64,000 nucleotides of DNA from Triparma columacea (Eukaryota; Sar; Bolidophyceae; Parmales; Triparmaceae). The translations under genes were made by a program, and so were the position numbers. Position 1 is the first letter of the stretch. The number at the start of each line of letters is the position of its first letter. Where the stretch lies: NCBI GenBank assembly GCA_030267965.1, contig BRYA01000023.1, forward strand, positions 1 to 64,000. Direction: 5' to 3'. The notes below the pieces were generated by a model. The model did no database searches. It worked only from the letters and a program-made list of their open reading frames with translations, and was not told where the DNA came from. Shown here piece by piece: positions 20,909-31,380 of the stretch.

Positions 20909-21820
20909 TCACTTGAAGATACTCTCGTCCTTGCCTGACTCCCTCGCAAGAAGCGCCATGGGTCTGAGTATATTCCCCTTGTTCGTTTCCACAATCATCC
21001 CGTTCATGACCATTTCGTCCAGTATAAAGTGAGCCTTCTCCAAGTTGAACATTATGTCAAGCTCGCAGACGGATTCGAAGTACTTGTCGAGGGTCTCGAC
21101 TAGGGTGTGGATGAACTCAAGCATTCCAAGCTCGTTCTCCTCCTCGCCGTCGGTACCGACAATGAAGAAGAGGGAAGCATAGCGACGGTAGGTTATGCGG
21201 TAGCCGCGGAACTCTAGGAAGGAGCACTGCAGGGGAGTGAGGTAGAGGGGAGAGGGGGGGAGGGGGGGAGGGGGGTTGGGGGGGTAAGTTGCAATGCTGC
21301 TTTGCCATCGTCCCGCATAGTCGTATCGTCGTATCTAGCGTCCGGCCCTCTCATTAGTGTCATTCCTTCCCCACCCCCTCATTGCCTGTCTAGATCACCA
21401 TATTCCACTGAAATCCAAAATAACGTCATGAATTCCGTTCCCATAGACCCCCAATCTTCCTCTTATGCGTCTGAGACTAGCGCTCACCTGTAATTCAGAC
21501 CTTGATAAACATTTCCTGATAATCTCTGTGGGTTTGGAGAGGATAATGTGTCAGATTTTGAGTATCAAGGGTAATTGGGGGTAGTTGGGCCTTTTACGGT
21601 GGTGACTATGAGATAAACATTGAGTGGGATGATTGTATGGTAATGAAAGTGTGATAGATAGAGATAAAAATGGGGCAGTTCTTTCAATCTCTCCGATCGA
21701 AGGAGCTGTATCACACTCACCTGACTCGAGAGCGACTCTCTCACTCATTGAGAGCCATGAATAATACGAACTAAGCCGGGTCTGGCCTTGCTTGTTGACC
21801 ATCAGGATGAACTGGATCAT
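20909..21820 (-). CDS. AP4S1: AP-4 complex sigma subunit
   Basis: Three exons in phase: 21820-21721, 21525-21488, 21226-20909 (151 aa). Exon 1 reads MIQFILMVNKQGQTRLSSYY; the 38-nt exon 2 adds EIIRKCLSRSELQ; exon 3 adds CSFLEFRGYRITYRRYASLF and ELDIMFNLEKAHFILDEMVM. The NGMIVET segment near the end is typical of AP-4 rather than AP-1/2/3 sigma chains. The protein is the small subunit of the AP-4 coat that sorts cargo at the trans-Golgi network. Length is close to the human 144 aa. The tail after LARES is slightly longer. Confidence 0.93.
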
Positions 21821-21984
21821 GACTGCTTGTGGTTTTTTTGGAAGGATTCGCGATGATGTGAATTTGTTGAGAATTTGATGCGGGGTGTTGAGGCGTCGTC
21901 ATGTTTGAGAATAAATCGTAGAGCTCCGCATACCAAAAATATTTTCTTTGTAGTTTCAATGCACCCCCCCGTTCGCGTCTCTCC

Positions 21985-23085
21985 TCACATGAGAATATCC
22001 CCAAGGTACTCCCTCGCCCCCTCCCCCCTCCCGCTCTTACTCCTCGGGCTCGCGAATTTCACGCTACTCTTGCTCTTCATCGCGTTGATGATCGCCCCCG
22101 CGTGCTCCGTAGGATCGCCCCCGCTCTTGAAAAGGCAATCTGACACCCAAACAGACTGGTACCCCCCGTCACGGAGCTTCCAGGCCTCCTCAACCTCCTC
22201 GAGGGCCTTGTTCTGGTTCGCGTTTATGAGGCACACCGCAGCGACGTCTTCGGGGATGTGCTCGGACCTCCACGAGCACTTTGTCTCAATGTCGTCGGCG
22301 GAGTTTATGAGGATTATGGGAGCGGACAAGGATGATACAGCGAGCTTTATGCCGTCAAGGTTGTTGACCTCGATCACTGACTCCATTGATAGAGCGGCGG
22401 CAGCGGACATGAAATCCTTGCACTTCTCCTCCCCCAACAACCCCAGCTGCAGGTTGATGGCCCCTGCCCCGCAAGCCTTGGCCCTAGCGATCTGCACCTT
22501 ATCAACAATCAAATCCGAGCAGATGACAGGAAGCGGTCCCGGAACATCCCCCCTAGACTCCTCCTGTTCCTTTGCTACCGTCATCAGGTCCTCGTAGTCG
22601 CATCCCCCCATTCGCTTATCCGTCATTACGGCGGTGGCGGATGCCCCAAACTCACGGAACACTGGGGACATCAACTCGGGCTCGAAGATATCGTTCACGA
22701 AACCCTCTGCGTTCAGCTTGCGCTTGTACTCGGCAATAACCGTGAGGGTTCCCTTGCGCTTGGTAATAGAGGTCTTCAGTAATTCTGGGGGTGGCAGAGA
22801 AGAGGGGTTGGAGAGGGTGGACATGTGGCCTTTTACTACTTCGTCGTCCAGTGTTGAGAGATATACTTTTACTTCGGCTTCTTTTGCCTTCCTAGCTAGT
22901 GCTCCAATGGCAAATAGCGACGTTGAAGTGGAGGTTTTGACAGGGTGGCGAGAAATGAAAATTGAGGCCGATGTCATCGTTTGATATTTTGAGAGGAAGC
23001 TATGTTGAGGGAGGTATGATGTGGTGGGAGATAATAGAATTGAAATGGTTGCTATGATGACGAAGGCAAGCATAGAGAACGTCAT
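21985..23085 (-). CDS. Indole-3-glycerol-phosphate synthase-like barrel protein, probably catalytically altered
   Basis: ATG 23085 gives a strong signal sequence (MTFSMLAFVIIATISILL) and a Ser/Thr-rich stretch, consistent with plastid targeting; an in-frame ATG at 23268 would add 61 residues. The body follows the IGPS TIM barrel: TVIAEYKRK (strand with catalytic Glu and Lys), AVMTDKRMGGCDYEDL, LPVICSDLIVDKVQI, GAGAINLQLGLL, SVIEVNNLDGIKLA. In ordinary IGPS the third motif is VLRKDFI with an essential lysine; here it is VICSDLI. The usual late Ser/Gly phosphate-binding segment is also poorly kept. It may be a non-tryptophan paralogue or a regulatory barrel. Confidence 0.72.
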   Translation of the reverse strand: MTFSMLAFVIIATISILLSPTTSYLPQHSFLSKYQTMTSASIFISRHPVKTSTSTSLFAIGALARKAKEAEVKVYLSTLDDEVVKGHMSTLSNPSSLPPPELLKTSITKRKGTLTVIAEYKRKLNAEGFVNDIFEPELMSPVFREFGASATAVMTDKRMGGCDYEDLMTVAKEQEESRGDVPGPLPVICSDLIVDKVQIARAKACGAGAINLQLGLLGEEKCKDFMSAAAALSMESVIEVNNLDGIKLAVSSLSAPIILINSADDIETKCSWRSEHIPEDVAAVCLINANQNKALEEVEEAWKLRDGGYQSVWVSDCLFKSGGDPTEHAGAIINAMKSKSSVKFASPRSKSGRGEGAREYLGDILM

Positions 23086-23353
23086 GAGAGCCAAAAAAAA
23101 GAGTTGGGAATGAGTTCTGTGGTGAAGTTCTGGTCGTTTTGAGGGTCGATTTGAGTCTTTTTGAGGGAGAAAGGGGGGTTGGGTGATCTGTGGGAGAATG
23201 TTTGCAGAAGACTGTTCCATTATAGCAGTTTTGACGAATAATGAAGCATAATCGCTCCACTGCCGCATTCATGGCAGCTTGGGAGAATGTGGATACCCCT
23301 TTGGTGAGTGATTGTTGATAAATCTCCTTTTTTGGGCCTCAAAGAACGATTGC

Positions 23354-23447
23354 CAGGATCAACGATGTAATCCCTCAATTTACACCTTCCTAACACATCT
23401 AGGATCAACGATGTAATCCCTCAATTTACACCTTCTTAACACATCTA
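23354..23447. repeat. Tandem duplication, two copies of about 46-47 bp
   Basis: The block ggatcaacgatgtaatccct + caatttacacctt-cttaacacatct occurs twice back to back with one C/T difference. It lies between the IGPS-like gene and the next forward frame. Confidence 0.9.
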
Positions 23448-23478
23448 CGTATCACAGTCCAAGCTACCTGAATGTATA

Positions 23479-24090
23479 ATGGAGAGAATATTCGAGTACG
23501 CTGCATCAGAAAGGCCTGATAAGGTTGTAGTATGCTCAACAGGGGGAAGCTTAACTTCCCTCGCCAGGGAGGATTTCAGGGTTGATGGGGAGGAGAAGGA
23601 AGAGCTGAAGGAGGCGATGGAAGAACAGAGAGTAGAGCTGGGGGAGGAGCTGAGGGAGAACTACTGCGACTATGATGGCTGCAACTATGACTACAATCAC
23701 TCCCGTGAGGATTCCAAGTCAGAATACGAGGAGCAGAGGTTAAGGAAGGGTGGTTATACTGTCCTTGTCAAAAAGAGGGGCGGAGGGGAGAAGATTCAGC
23801 AGACACATACCGGCCCTAGCAGGGCGATGGAGGCGTTCGTGTGCGGGGCGCTTATTGTTGGGGGGGCTCGGGAGATAAAGGCTGAGAGAGGGGGAACCTC
23901 CTGTCCGCCTCCCTCCCCACACTCGCCGCCCTTATCGTCCTCCCCGACGTCCGTCTGTGAGATGATACGTTGCTGGGGTATGTGCCCAGGGGGTCTATCC
24001 CTGCCCCCGCCCCCGCAGCAGGCAATGGGGAAGGTCGAGGGGGCTTGGCTTGGGGATCTGAGGGAACTCAAGGAGGACTTGGGGTTCTAA
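23479..24090 (+). CDS. Hypothetical protein, 203 aa
   Basis: One open frame from ATG 23479. No family recognised. It has an acidic charged stretch (GEEKEELKEAMEEQRVEL), a Tyr/Asp/Asn cluster (CDYDGCNYDYN) and a Pro/Ser-rich C-terminal third ending WLGDLRELKEDLGF. Codon use resembles neighbouring genes (GGG, AGG, GAG frequent) and the downstream flank is A/G-rich. It could be the last exon of a longer gene or a chance frame. Confidence 0.4.
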   Translation: MERIFEYAASERPDKVVVCSTGGSLTSLAREDFRVDGEEKEELKEAMEEQRVELGEELRENYCDYDGCNYDYNHSREDSKSEYEEQRLRKGGYTVLVKKRGGGEKIQQTHTGPSRAMEAFVCGALIVGGAREIKAERGGTSCPPPSPHSPPLSSSPTSVCEMIRCWGMCPGGLSLPPPPQQAMGKVEGAWLGDLRELKEDLGF

Positions 24091-24256
24091 AGGGAGGGAA
24101 GGGGAGGAGAGGAGGTGGTGGTGGGAACCACCAATGACACACACGACACAGGGCAAATAGCGACGACGACGACAAAGGCGGCGACGACGTTTGAAGGAAG
24201 GGGGAGGATTATTTAATGACGGGATGTTCTAAACGAAACAACGAAACTCTATATTT

Positions 24257-26089
24257 TCACCCTTGGCCCCTCCCCCCCTCCCCATCGTATGGGTTCCCGA
24301 ACTTCAGCTTCGTTGTGATCAGGGTCGCTCTGATCCCTTGCATCACCGATATGCCTGTCCACACTGCCACTAGTTCGTCTCCTCCTCCCCACCCCGCCGC
24401 GGCAACCGCCGCTGCCGTTCCTCCCGCCGCCGCCACAGCCATAACTTTTGCCTCGTACTTAAAGAGCCTGAGACCCTGGAGGATACCATCCCCGACGAAC
24501 ACTACCCCGTTCACAATCTGCATTCCCGCCACGAATCCCACGACCTTCTGGAGGTCATCCTGCACGGACTCGTCCCCGGGAGTCAGCATTCCTAAGTGCG
24601 GGCTAGCGATCATGATCCCCGTCCCTAGTACCGCCCCGATGACCACCCCCATAGCCATTCCGTCCCTCCCCACCCCCCAGTCCCTCTCCTTGGCCGTCAG
24701 GGTCTGCACCCCTCCTGCAACGCTGTCCGTGATGGAGGACGAGAAGAACCACAGGCCGGAAGCTATTACGTGGGCCTTGATGTAGTCGGTCTGAGCCGTT
24801 AGGTAGGCGGACGATCCGAGCAGTGTGGCCTGGAGGAGGAGGGAGCGCAGGAAGCTCGCCCCGACGTTATCACGGATCGTTATCAGGAGGTTGGAGTCTT
24901 CGGCATCTTTCTCCTTAGTTTCATGGACAGCCTCGAGGCTCCCTGAGGTCTCCATGAGCCCCCTCTTCTTGAGTACCGTATAGGCCCTCCAGAGTCCCCC
25001 CCCCTCTGCGAGCATGGTCCCAACCCCTATCAGCGAAGCCCCCTGCAGCGGGATTCCAACGTGGGTGAGCACGAAGCTAAGGCGGAAGGGGAGCCGTGTT
25101 AGTGGTCGGATCAATGAATTCAGGTGTCATTGCCGCCTCGCCATTGTCTCTGCTGCTCCACTTTCTTCCCTCCTCACCTGAATCCCAGGTTGGTGATGCA
25201 GGTTTGTGCTAAGACTTTGGCTGGTGTTTTGGTGTCTAGGGTACCTCTCAAGATGGAGAGTGAGGTCGTGAGGGTGAAAGTCAAGGGGAATGTAAGGATG
25301 GAGAGAGATGCGAAAGGGAGGTAGGGTGGGGGGACGATGAAGGCGAGAATCGGGAGGGCCAAGAGGGGCAGCAGCGAAGCCTTGGGGGAGGGGCGCAGTG
25401 GGTTAACTTGATTGTTCTCTCGTGCATTGAGGAGGAGCACGGGGTCACAACCCTAACTTTGTCTTCCTTGCGCTCTTCCCGCGCTAACTTCTCACCTTGA
25501 CGGCCAGCCCAATCAGCGTCCTCGGTAGTGTCGGGTTGTCCTTGAGGTCACCCCCCACAATGCTCGGCACCACCGTCCCTGCAAAGCTCGCCGAGAACAG
25601 GAAGTTAACGAAGTTAACGTACGGCACGGTGGCGCTCACAACCTCGAGGTTAGATATATGGGTTGGGGGGGGAGAGGAGGGGGAGGAGAGGAGGTCTGTG
25701 TAACTAGCGAGGTAGGCGTCGGTGAGGCTTATGACGCTAGGGAGAGCGATTGTCAAGAGGGTGGGGATCGCAAGGGCGCTCAAACGTCGGACGTTTGAGC
25801 CCAATGGGGATGTGGATGGGAGGAGGGGGGTCAGAGTGAGGTCTTCTGGGTCGTTGGGAGAGGGGTTAATGCGGAGTTGCGTTGACTCCTTTGCTTCAGG
25901 GTAGCGAAAGGGTGAAATAGATAGGTGTGATGGGGGGTGAAGGGACGGTGGCGGTGGTGGTGATGACGACGACGATGGAGTGCCAACATTGGTGAACATT
26001 GTGGGAGGTATTTTGAAGGATTTGATGGATAACGGGCCTCTAACAATGACTAGTAGCCCCACTAGTAACACTTTAATCCCTGTGAACAT
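24257..26089 (-). CDS. MATE-family efflux transporter, plastid-type
   Basis: Three exons in phase: 26089-25496, 25380-25178, 25076-24257 (538 aa). The first residues (IKVLLVGLLVIVRGPLSI) form a signal-like segment, followed by a Ser/Pro-rich linker to about residue 100. The transporter body has about 12 hydrophobic helices, with MATE-like features LSALAIPTLLTIALPSVIS and ITDSVAGGVQTL. MATE/DinF carriers export organic compounds in exchange for H+ or Na+. An alternative start is ATG 25999. Exon 2 is nearly all membrane (LLPLLALPILAFIVPP). Confidence 0.75.
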
Positions 26090-26288
26090 GCGCAGATCTC
26101 CTATTCCTCCCCTTAGTGTTGAATAATTGGACCCCGATGAGAATCACGAGGACAAATGATACGCCTATGAGGAGCTTGAGGAACTGCTGGGACGAGCTTA
26201 TACGGTAGTCCTGTTGTATGGAATTCAAAAAGTCCTTGATTACGGCCGAGGGGTCGAAGTCGAGGTTTGGGTGGGTTTTGATGGGCAT
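26073..26288 (-). CDS. Small single-pass membrane protein (71 aa), overlapping the MATE start
   Basis: ATG 26288 begins MPIKTHPNLDFDPSAVIKDF; one hydrophobic helix near the C-terminus (LLIGVSFVLVILIGVQLF) is followed by a basic tail (KGRNRRSAH). This is the arrangement of a tail-anchored protein. Its end overlaps the proposed MATE start at 26089 by 17 bp in another frame. Either two overlapping genes exist, or the MATE gene starts downstream at 25999. Family unknown. Confidence 0.4.
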   Translation of the reverse strand: MPIKTHPNLDFDPSAVIKDFLNSIQQDYRISSSQQFLKLLIGVSFVLVILIGVQLFNTKGRNRRSAHVHRD

Positions 26289-26355
26289 TTTTTGTTGGGG
26301 GAGAACAAGAAAGGACTGAATGGGGGGCGAGAGAGTTGTCTGGAAACGTCGAACA

Positions 26356-26436
26356 TCGACGCAGATACAGATGGAGACGCAGACGCAGACGCAGACATAG
26401 ACGCAGATATAGACGCAGACGTAGACGCAGACGTAA
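26356..26436. repeat. Hexamer repeat (gcagac)n
   Basis: Imperfect cgcaga/tagacg hexamers run for about 80 bp just upstream of the small membrane ORF, producing spurious frames such as (DADA)n and (VCVCV)n. Confidence 0.85.
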
Positions 26437-26473
26437 AATAACACCAAATTATGTTATTCCTCAACTTTGCTTG

Positions 26474-27547
26474 CTAAGTGCGATTATTTTCTTCGTACCT
26501 CTGAAACTTCTCCCAAACCACCAGCCCATCGGGGACCCACTCCACCCTATCCACAACATCGTCCAGCATCCCGTTGAAAACCTCAACGACCTCCTTATCC
26601 TCCGCGGCCTTCGCCCCCTTCATTACAATAGAACGGTCAACCCAACCACCCCAACAAATCTCCTCCTCCTGGTGCTTCACAGTCTCCCCCTCCCCAAATT
26701 CGTACGCGTAAAAGCTCACTATGCACCTGTTGTACCCCGTGGCAACTCCGCACTGGAATAATCTCTTTGATAAATTTCCCTCGTCCACAAGACCCAGCTC
26801 TTCCCCGAGCTCCCTGGACGCTGTCTCACGGGGAAGCTCTCCGCTTTCAGAAACGCCGCCTACCATCATGTCGAAAAGGTTGGGGAACAACCTCTTGGTT
26901 GGGGACCTCCTGTGGCAGTAGAAATGAGTGGGGAGACGAATTATCACACCAGCGCCAAGGTGGAGGAGGTTGTGGTCGTGGATGGTGGAGCGGGGGAGAG
27001 TCAGGAGGGAAGTTGTTGAGGGGGTGGGGGAGGGGTGGACGAGTGACCAGGATACTTGCTCAGTTTTTGAGGTATCTTGAGGGGAGGAGTTTAGAAGGGA
27101 GAGGAGGGAGATTAGAGAGGGAGAGGAGGGGGAAGGAGAGGACCATTTGCCAGTGGATGTCCTTTTGAGGGTAGACTCGTGTTCACATGTTTTGAGAATA
27201 GATTGTACCTTGTTAGATATTTTGTTGGGGTGTGAGGTTGAGGATGAGGTAAGGGGAAGGAGAGTGTGGTCAAATGTTGCATCTAGTAGTGTTGCGTATG
27301 TTGATGTTGAGGGTGGTATTAGTACATGGATAGTTGAAGAAGATGAGACCTCAGATAATGGTGATGATAGTGGAGATGTCGATGAAGATGTCGTTGAAGG
27401 GGGAAATGAAAGGATTCTATCATTAAAGAAAGTGTATGAATGGCAAAGGGGATTTATTGGAGAAACAAGCATCGAAAGGAGAAGAATTACGTGAAGATAC
27501 AAGTGCTGCTGCTGGTTGGTTAAGGAGGAGGAGGAGGAGGAGGGCAT
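26474..27547 (-). CDS. Nudix hydrolase with signal sequence
   Basis: Intronless 357-aa frame. The N-terminus (YLHVILLLSMLVSPINPLC) is a signal sequence, then Ser/Thr-rich sequence. The Nudix box is intact at about residues 228-251: GGVSESGELPRETASRELGE followed by ELGL, matching Gx5Ex7REUxEExGU. The residues downstream (GYNRCIVSFYAYEF, WVPDGLVVWEKF) resemble the family of eukaryotic Nudix proteins related to DUF4743/thiamine- or tetrapyrrole-linked enzymes, but the substrate cannot be read from sequence alone. Targeting is probably secretory or plastid. Confidence 0.85.
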   Translation of the reverse strand: MPSSSSSSLTNQQQHLYLHVILLLSMLVSPINPLCHSYTFFNDRILSFPPSTTSSSTSPLSSPLSEVSSSSTIHVLIPPSTSTYATLLDATFDHTLLPLTSSSTSHPNKISNKVQSILKTCEHESTLKRTSTGKWSSPSPSSPSLISLLSLLNSSPQDTSKTEQVSWSLVHPSPTPSTTSLLTLPRSTIHDHNLLHLGAGVIIRLPTHFYCHRRSPTKRLFPNLFDMMVGGVSESGELPRETASRELGEELGLVDEGNLSKRLFQCGVATGYNRCIVSFYAYEFGEGETVKHQEEEICWGGWVDRSIVMKGAKAAEDKEVVEVFNGMLDDVVDRVEWVPDGLVVWEKFQRYEENNRT

Positions 27548-27715
27548 GGAGGAGGAGGAGAGATCTGTAATATGCTGTGTTTGACGAAGGAGGATGCGCG
27601 GGAGGTGGTAGCGGAGAAACAGCGGTAACTGGAGTCGGAGCGGAAGTGATGCGGTTGCGATTGGGTGCCAATTGCGCTTGGGTCAAAGCCCTTTTTGTTC
27701 ACCCAAAAAGTAAAA

Positions 27716-29763
27716 ATGCCTAAAAGACCAACAAAACGACAAGTAGCTGCAGGTAAGTCCTGAGATTCGTCTTCAAATCGAATAGAAATTGATGTCTTGT
27801 AATATATCTACATACACTCTATAGTATCTCCCAAAATATAAATCACCCCCACTCTCCATCCTGCCCCACAACCCTCTCTCTCTGCTCTGACGTTGTCTCA
27901 CTCTCGTGCAACCACTATCCCCCCCTTTTTCCCAGTCCCGGGAGTCTGTACCCTCGATGTCGATATGACTCTCCTTGCAGAGTCATTAATTCGCAATGTT
28001 GCTCGTGCCTTCTACGGTGACTCTGAAGTCTTTCTAGTTGACGTGCTATTGCGCGACAAGTACCTTAGGGACGACTCCGACCTCGCTAGCAGGTTGAAGC
28101 TTCCCACGCAGAACATTCGTGGGATACTAACAATGCTCAATCAGGAGGGGCTGGTGGAGAGGGAGAAGGTGGACGATCTAGATGAGGGGGGGAGCAGGAG
28201 CACGGACTACTGGTACATAGACCTATGGAGAGCGACGAAGGTGATCGCACTGAGGACGCACCTCATGATCAGGAAGATTAAGGACAGGGAGGCAAGAGCC
28301 AGGGGGACGGGGCAGTATGAGTGCCCCAACTACAGGTGAGGGGGGGGGGGAGGGGCGAGGGAGGGGGCGTCAGCGGAGGTGGCGATAGAGCTGGCGAGCG
28401 AATTGCGCGGTGGGAAAAAGTTGAAGGGCTGTGCGCACCCAGGGTCAATTGTGGCATCGAATCGGGGAAAAAAATACTCTCGCTGCCGTACTTAACCCCC
28501 TCTTTCAATACTTGCCTCGCTCCTCACGACAGCCTGGGAATGTGCAACGGGCTGTACGGTAACTTGGAGGCGCAGAATTGCGTGGACCCCATCTCCAAGA
28601 TGTTCGTCTGCGCCATCTGCAAGCAGAGGAACGACGGGGAGCTGGAACCTGACGATGTCAAGAGCTACACCCTCTTCGTGAAGGACGACAAGGAGAGGGT
28701 GAAGGAAGCGGTGGATGACCTGAAGAGGGTCCAGATGGAGTGCACGGAGGAAACAGAGGGGAGGGGGAAGGCCAAGGTGGAGCTAAAGCAAGGGGGGATG
28801 CTGGGACAGGTGGATAAAGGGGAGGATGGTTGGACGACGAACTACGGGGGGGCGCCTGGAGGGGGGTTAATCAGGGGGGGTATCATGGAGGTAAGAAAAG
28901 AAGAGGAGCGAAGCAAGCCTCTGAAGGTGCTGGAGTATGAATCATTATGTTGCTAACCTTTGGTCTCCCCATTGCAGCTCCTGCAGAAGGTTAGGAGCTC
29001 CTCTCGGACGCTCAGCAGCAACTACCCTTCCGATAACTACGCGCTTGGTAGGGGAGCGAAGAGGATCGAGGGCACGGGTAAGACCGCAACGGCGCTGGCA
29101 AAGAGATTGAAGAAGGAGGGGGAGGAAGAGGAGGAAGGAGCCAAGGTGTACAAGGAGAGCGACACGAGCCTGCTGTACGTGAGGGGGGCGGGGGGAGCGG
29201 AGAGCAAATTGAAGGTACAGGGGGGGGGGCAGGATGCGGCCATGGCGGCGATAAGGAATTTGAGGGGGGAGAGCGGGGGGGGGACTGCAGTTGACGCGCA
29301 TGAGGAAAACTGGGAAAGGGAGAGGCTCGGGAGGGTCAGGGAGATGGAGAGGCTGGAGAAGGAGGGGAGGAAGAAAAGGAAGGTCGACGGGGGGATGGAA
29401 TGGCTGGTCGATGAAGGGATTAGGGGGGAGGGCGAGAGGGACCCGAGGCTGCGGAGGGGTGAGGGGGAGGAAAAGGGGGAGGAGGAAGAGGAGGAGGACA
29501 GGAGGAAAGAAGTGCTAGAGGAGAGGGACGAGGAACAGAGGAGGTACAAGGAAGCGTACGAACTAGAGTTGGAGAGGCAGAAGAAGCTGTTGCTGGGGAG
29601 TGACAGTAGTAGTAGCGAGGAGGAGGATAGTGAGGAGGAGGGGGAGGGAGAGGAGTTGGAGGAAGAAAATAAGGAGAAGACAAAAATGCAGGTAGAAGCA
29701 GGGGCGGGGGCGGATGCGGAAGAGGAGGAAAGTGACGACGATGTGAATTGGGAAGACGCGTAG
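27716..29763 (+). CDS. GTF2E1: Transcription initiation factor TFIIE, alpha subunit
   Basis: Four exons in phase: 27716-27752, 27936-28335, 28533-28890, 28978-29763 (526 aa). The winged-helix part reads LLAESLIRNVARAFYGDSEV..LVDVLLRD..LASRLKLPTQNIRGILTMLNQ, the classic TFIIE-alpha N-terminus, then YYID-type strand YWYIDLWRATKVIAL. A zinc-ribbon follows, but the first knuckle is spread (ECPNYSLGMC across the exon 2/3 junction) while the second is normal (FVCAIC). The C-terminus is strongly acidic and ends DDDVNWEDA, like other TFIIE-alpha tails. It recruits TFIIH to the RNA polymerase II preinitiation complex in the nucleus. Confidence 0.88.
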
Positions 29764-29801
29764 GAGGTGATAAGCACCGTCCCAAACAGGGCATTTGAAT
29801 T

Positions 29802-31160
29802 CTACAAATCTTTATTTAAACTTGCCGCACTGCCTATGTATTTATCTCCTGTCGTCTTCTTAGCTAACATTACAATATCACCACCTCCGCCTCCTTTTCT
29901 CCCCTTATTCAACTTCTCCTTCCTCAACAAAAGCTTCAAAACGAGCGAATATCGAGGCCTGTTGCCGCCCGCACTTTCAGCAGGCGTCGTGACTCGGTGG
30001 GTAATGTCAGAGTCAAGCAGTACCACGCGTCCAGGCTCCACTTGCGTCGTGTACGTTTCGGAGGTCGGAGGGTCAAGGAATTCCGTCCCGCCGTCCCATT
30101 CTGGCTTCCACTCTTCGTTCAGGTACACCAAAGCGCTGATGAACCTGGGCTTGTCTCCGCCCAGCCTATTTCCGTAGAGGCCGTAACAATCTCGGAATGC
30201 ACCAGGAGGCGTCAAATTTGGATCTCCATCAATGTGCCACCCGAATGCGTCAGAGTCACCCTCACTGTCAGCGTGAGTTGGAGCGTTGCCACCGAGCGGA
30301 GCGACTTGCGGACCGAAAACCGCTGATGGCAACTTAGTCAATCTCACGGCTTCGCCGTCGTTTACCTCCTCCAAGTACATTTGAATCCTCCTCCCGAGCT
30401 CCGTCACAGCGCCCGCACCGCCCCCCTCGTCCTGCTTATTCAAAACTTCCATCATTTCAGGCTTCAAACCGTACCCTCCGCTGCTCTTCCCAGCGACATC
30501 ATTGTAAGCTCCCTTCGTCCAAAATTTTTCATCCACTCGGTTCTCCCGAGCAATTTCGTCTCCGGGGGAGATAATATCCAAGAGATTTTTCCGCAATGAA
30601 GAACAAACCAAGCCATCGACACAAACAATTTCGCTGACGTCCTGGGTGGCCTCCTCCAGATCTATAAACGCATGATCGACCACTTTGCAGTCCGAGACAG
30701 AGAACGGTGGGGAGGAGGAGGATCGACACAAGACGCACTCCTGTGTGTTCATCGGTTTGTCCAGGAGGTACGTTTTCAAATGTCTTATCCGCGCTCGCTT
30801 GAGGATCGAGGCCGGATTCGGGGGGGCGCTGCCCTGCTCGAAATTGCTTGCAGTCACGAGCACTGATTTATCCTCTTCGATGACCTCGTCTAGGCTTATG
30901 GCGAAGTCCAACGAAATTTCGTCGAGCTGCTGCTGTGTGAACTTCTTCTTCTTACTCGCCAGAAGTAAATGCACGTGAGAATCATCGCCATCGAGTTCGT
31001 GTACGAGCAAGTTCTTCGGGAGCTTCGAGGTCGTGATTCCGGTTGACATCGCAGACTTGGTTAGTATGATTTCACGAGCTGCTGGGTTAAGCTTCAGTGC
31101 AAACGTTCGAGACAGGAGAAATAAGCTGAAGCCATACACAAGTGACATTCGAGCGGCCAT
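29802..31160 (-). CDS. 2-oxoglutarate/Fe(II)-dependent oxygenase, plastid- or ER-targeted
   Basis: ATG 31160 is chosen because it places a signal sequence (MSLVYGFSLFLLSRTFAL) at the N-terminus; the frame is open further upstream. The 452-aa protein has the HxD metal motif in FGWHIDGDP (about residue 310), a distal His in LLDSDITHRV (about 387) and the 2OG-binding Arg in RPRYSLVLKLLL (about 403), spaced as in prolyl-4-hydroxylase-like enzymes. A Cys-pair segment (ECVLCRSSSS) precedes the catalytic part. Substrate is unknown; hydroxylation of a protein or small molecule is expected. No introns. Confidence 0.82.
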   Translation of the reverse strand: MAARMSLVYGFSLFLLSRTFALKLNPAAREIILTKSAMSTGITTSKLPKNLLVHELDGDDSHVHLLLASKKKKFTQQQLDEISLDFAISLDEVIEEDKSVLVTASNFEQGSAPPNPASILKRARIRHLKTYLLDKPMNTQECVLCRSSSSPPFSVSDCKVVDHAFIDLEEATQDVSEIVCVDGLVCSSLRKNLLDIISPGDEIARENRVDEKFWTKGAYNDVAGKSSGGYGLKPEMMEVLNKQDEGGGAGAVTELGRRIQMYLEEVNDGEAVRLTKLPSAVFGPQVAPLGGNAPTHADSEGDSDAFGWHIDGDPNLTPPGAFRDCYGLYGNRLGGDKPRFISALVYLNEEWKPEWDGGTEFLDPPTSETYTTQVEPGRVVLLDSDITHRVTTPAESAGGNRPRYSLVLKLLLRKEKLNKGRKGGGGGDIVMLAKKTTGDKYIGSAASLNKDL

Positions 31161-31380
31161 CCCTAACCCCTTTCTATCCTTCCCACTCCTTGACAAGAGT
31201 AATTCCCTGCCCTCGTGCCGGTGCCTCGAAAATGGAGAAGCTTGGTCTGAAGCCCCAAGTACCTCCTTAGAAAATATAACGTAATACGGCTGATTGAATA
31301 TATATATGGAAGACTTCGATGTGTACTTTGACTGTATAAACAAAGCAGTACGGTGTTCAGTCGAAAATTAGAGAAGTTAT

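Noticed and set aside
29037..29777. 246-aa Ser-rich reverse frame
   Set aside because: Antisense of the acidic TFIIE-alpha tail.
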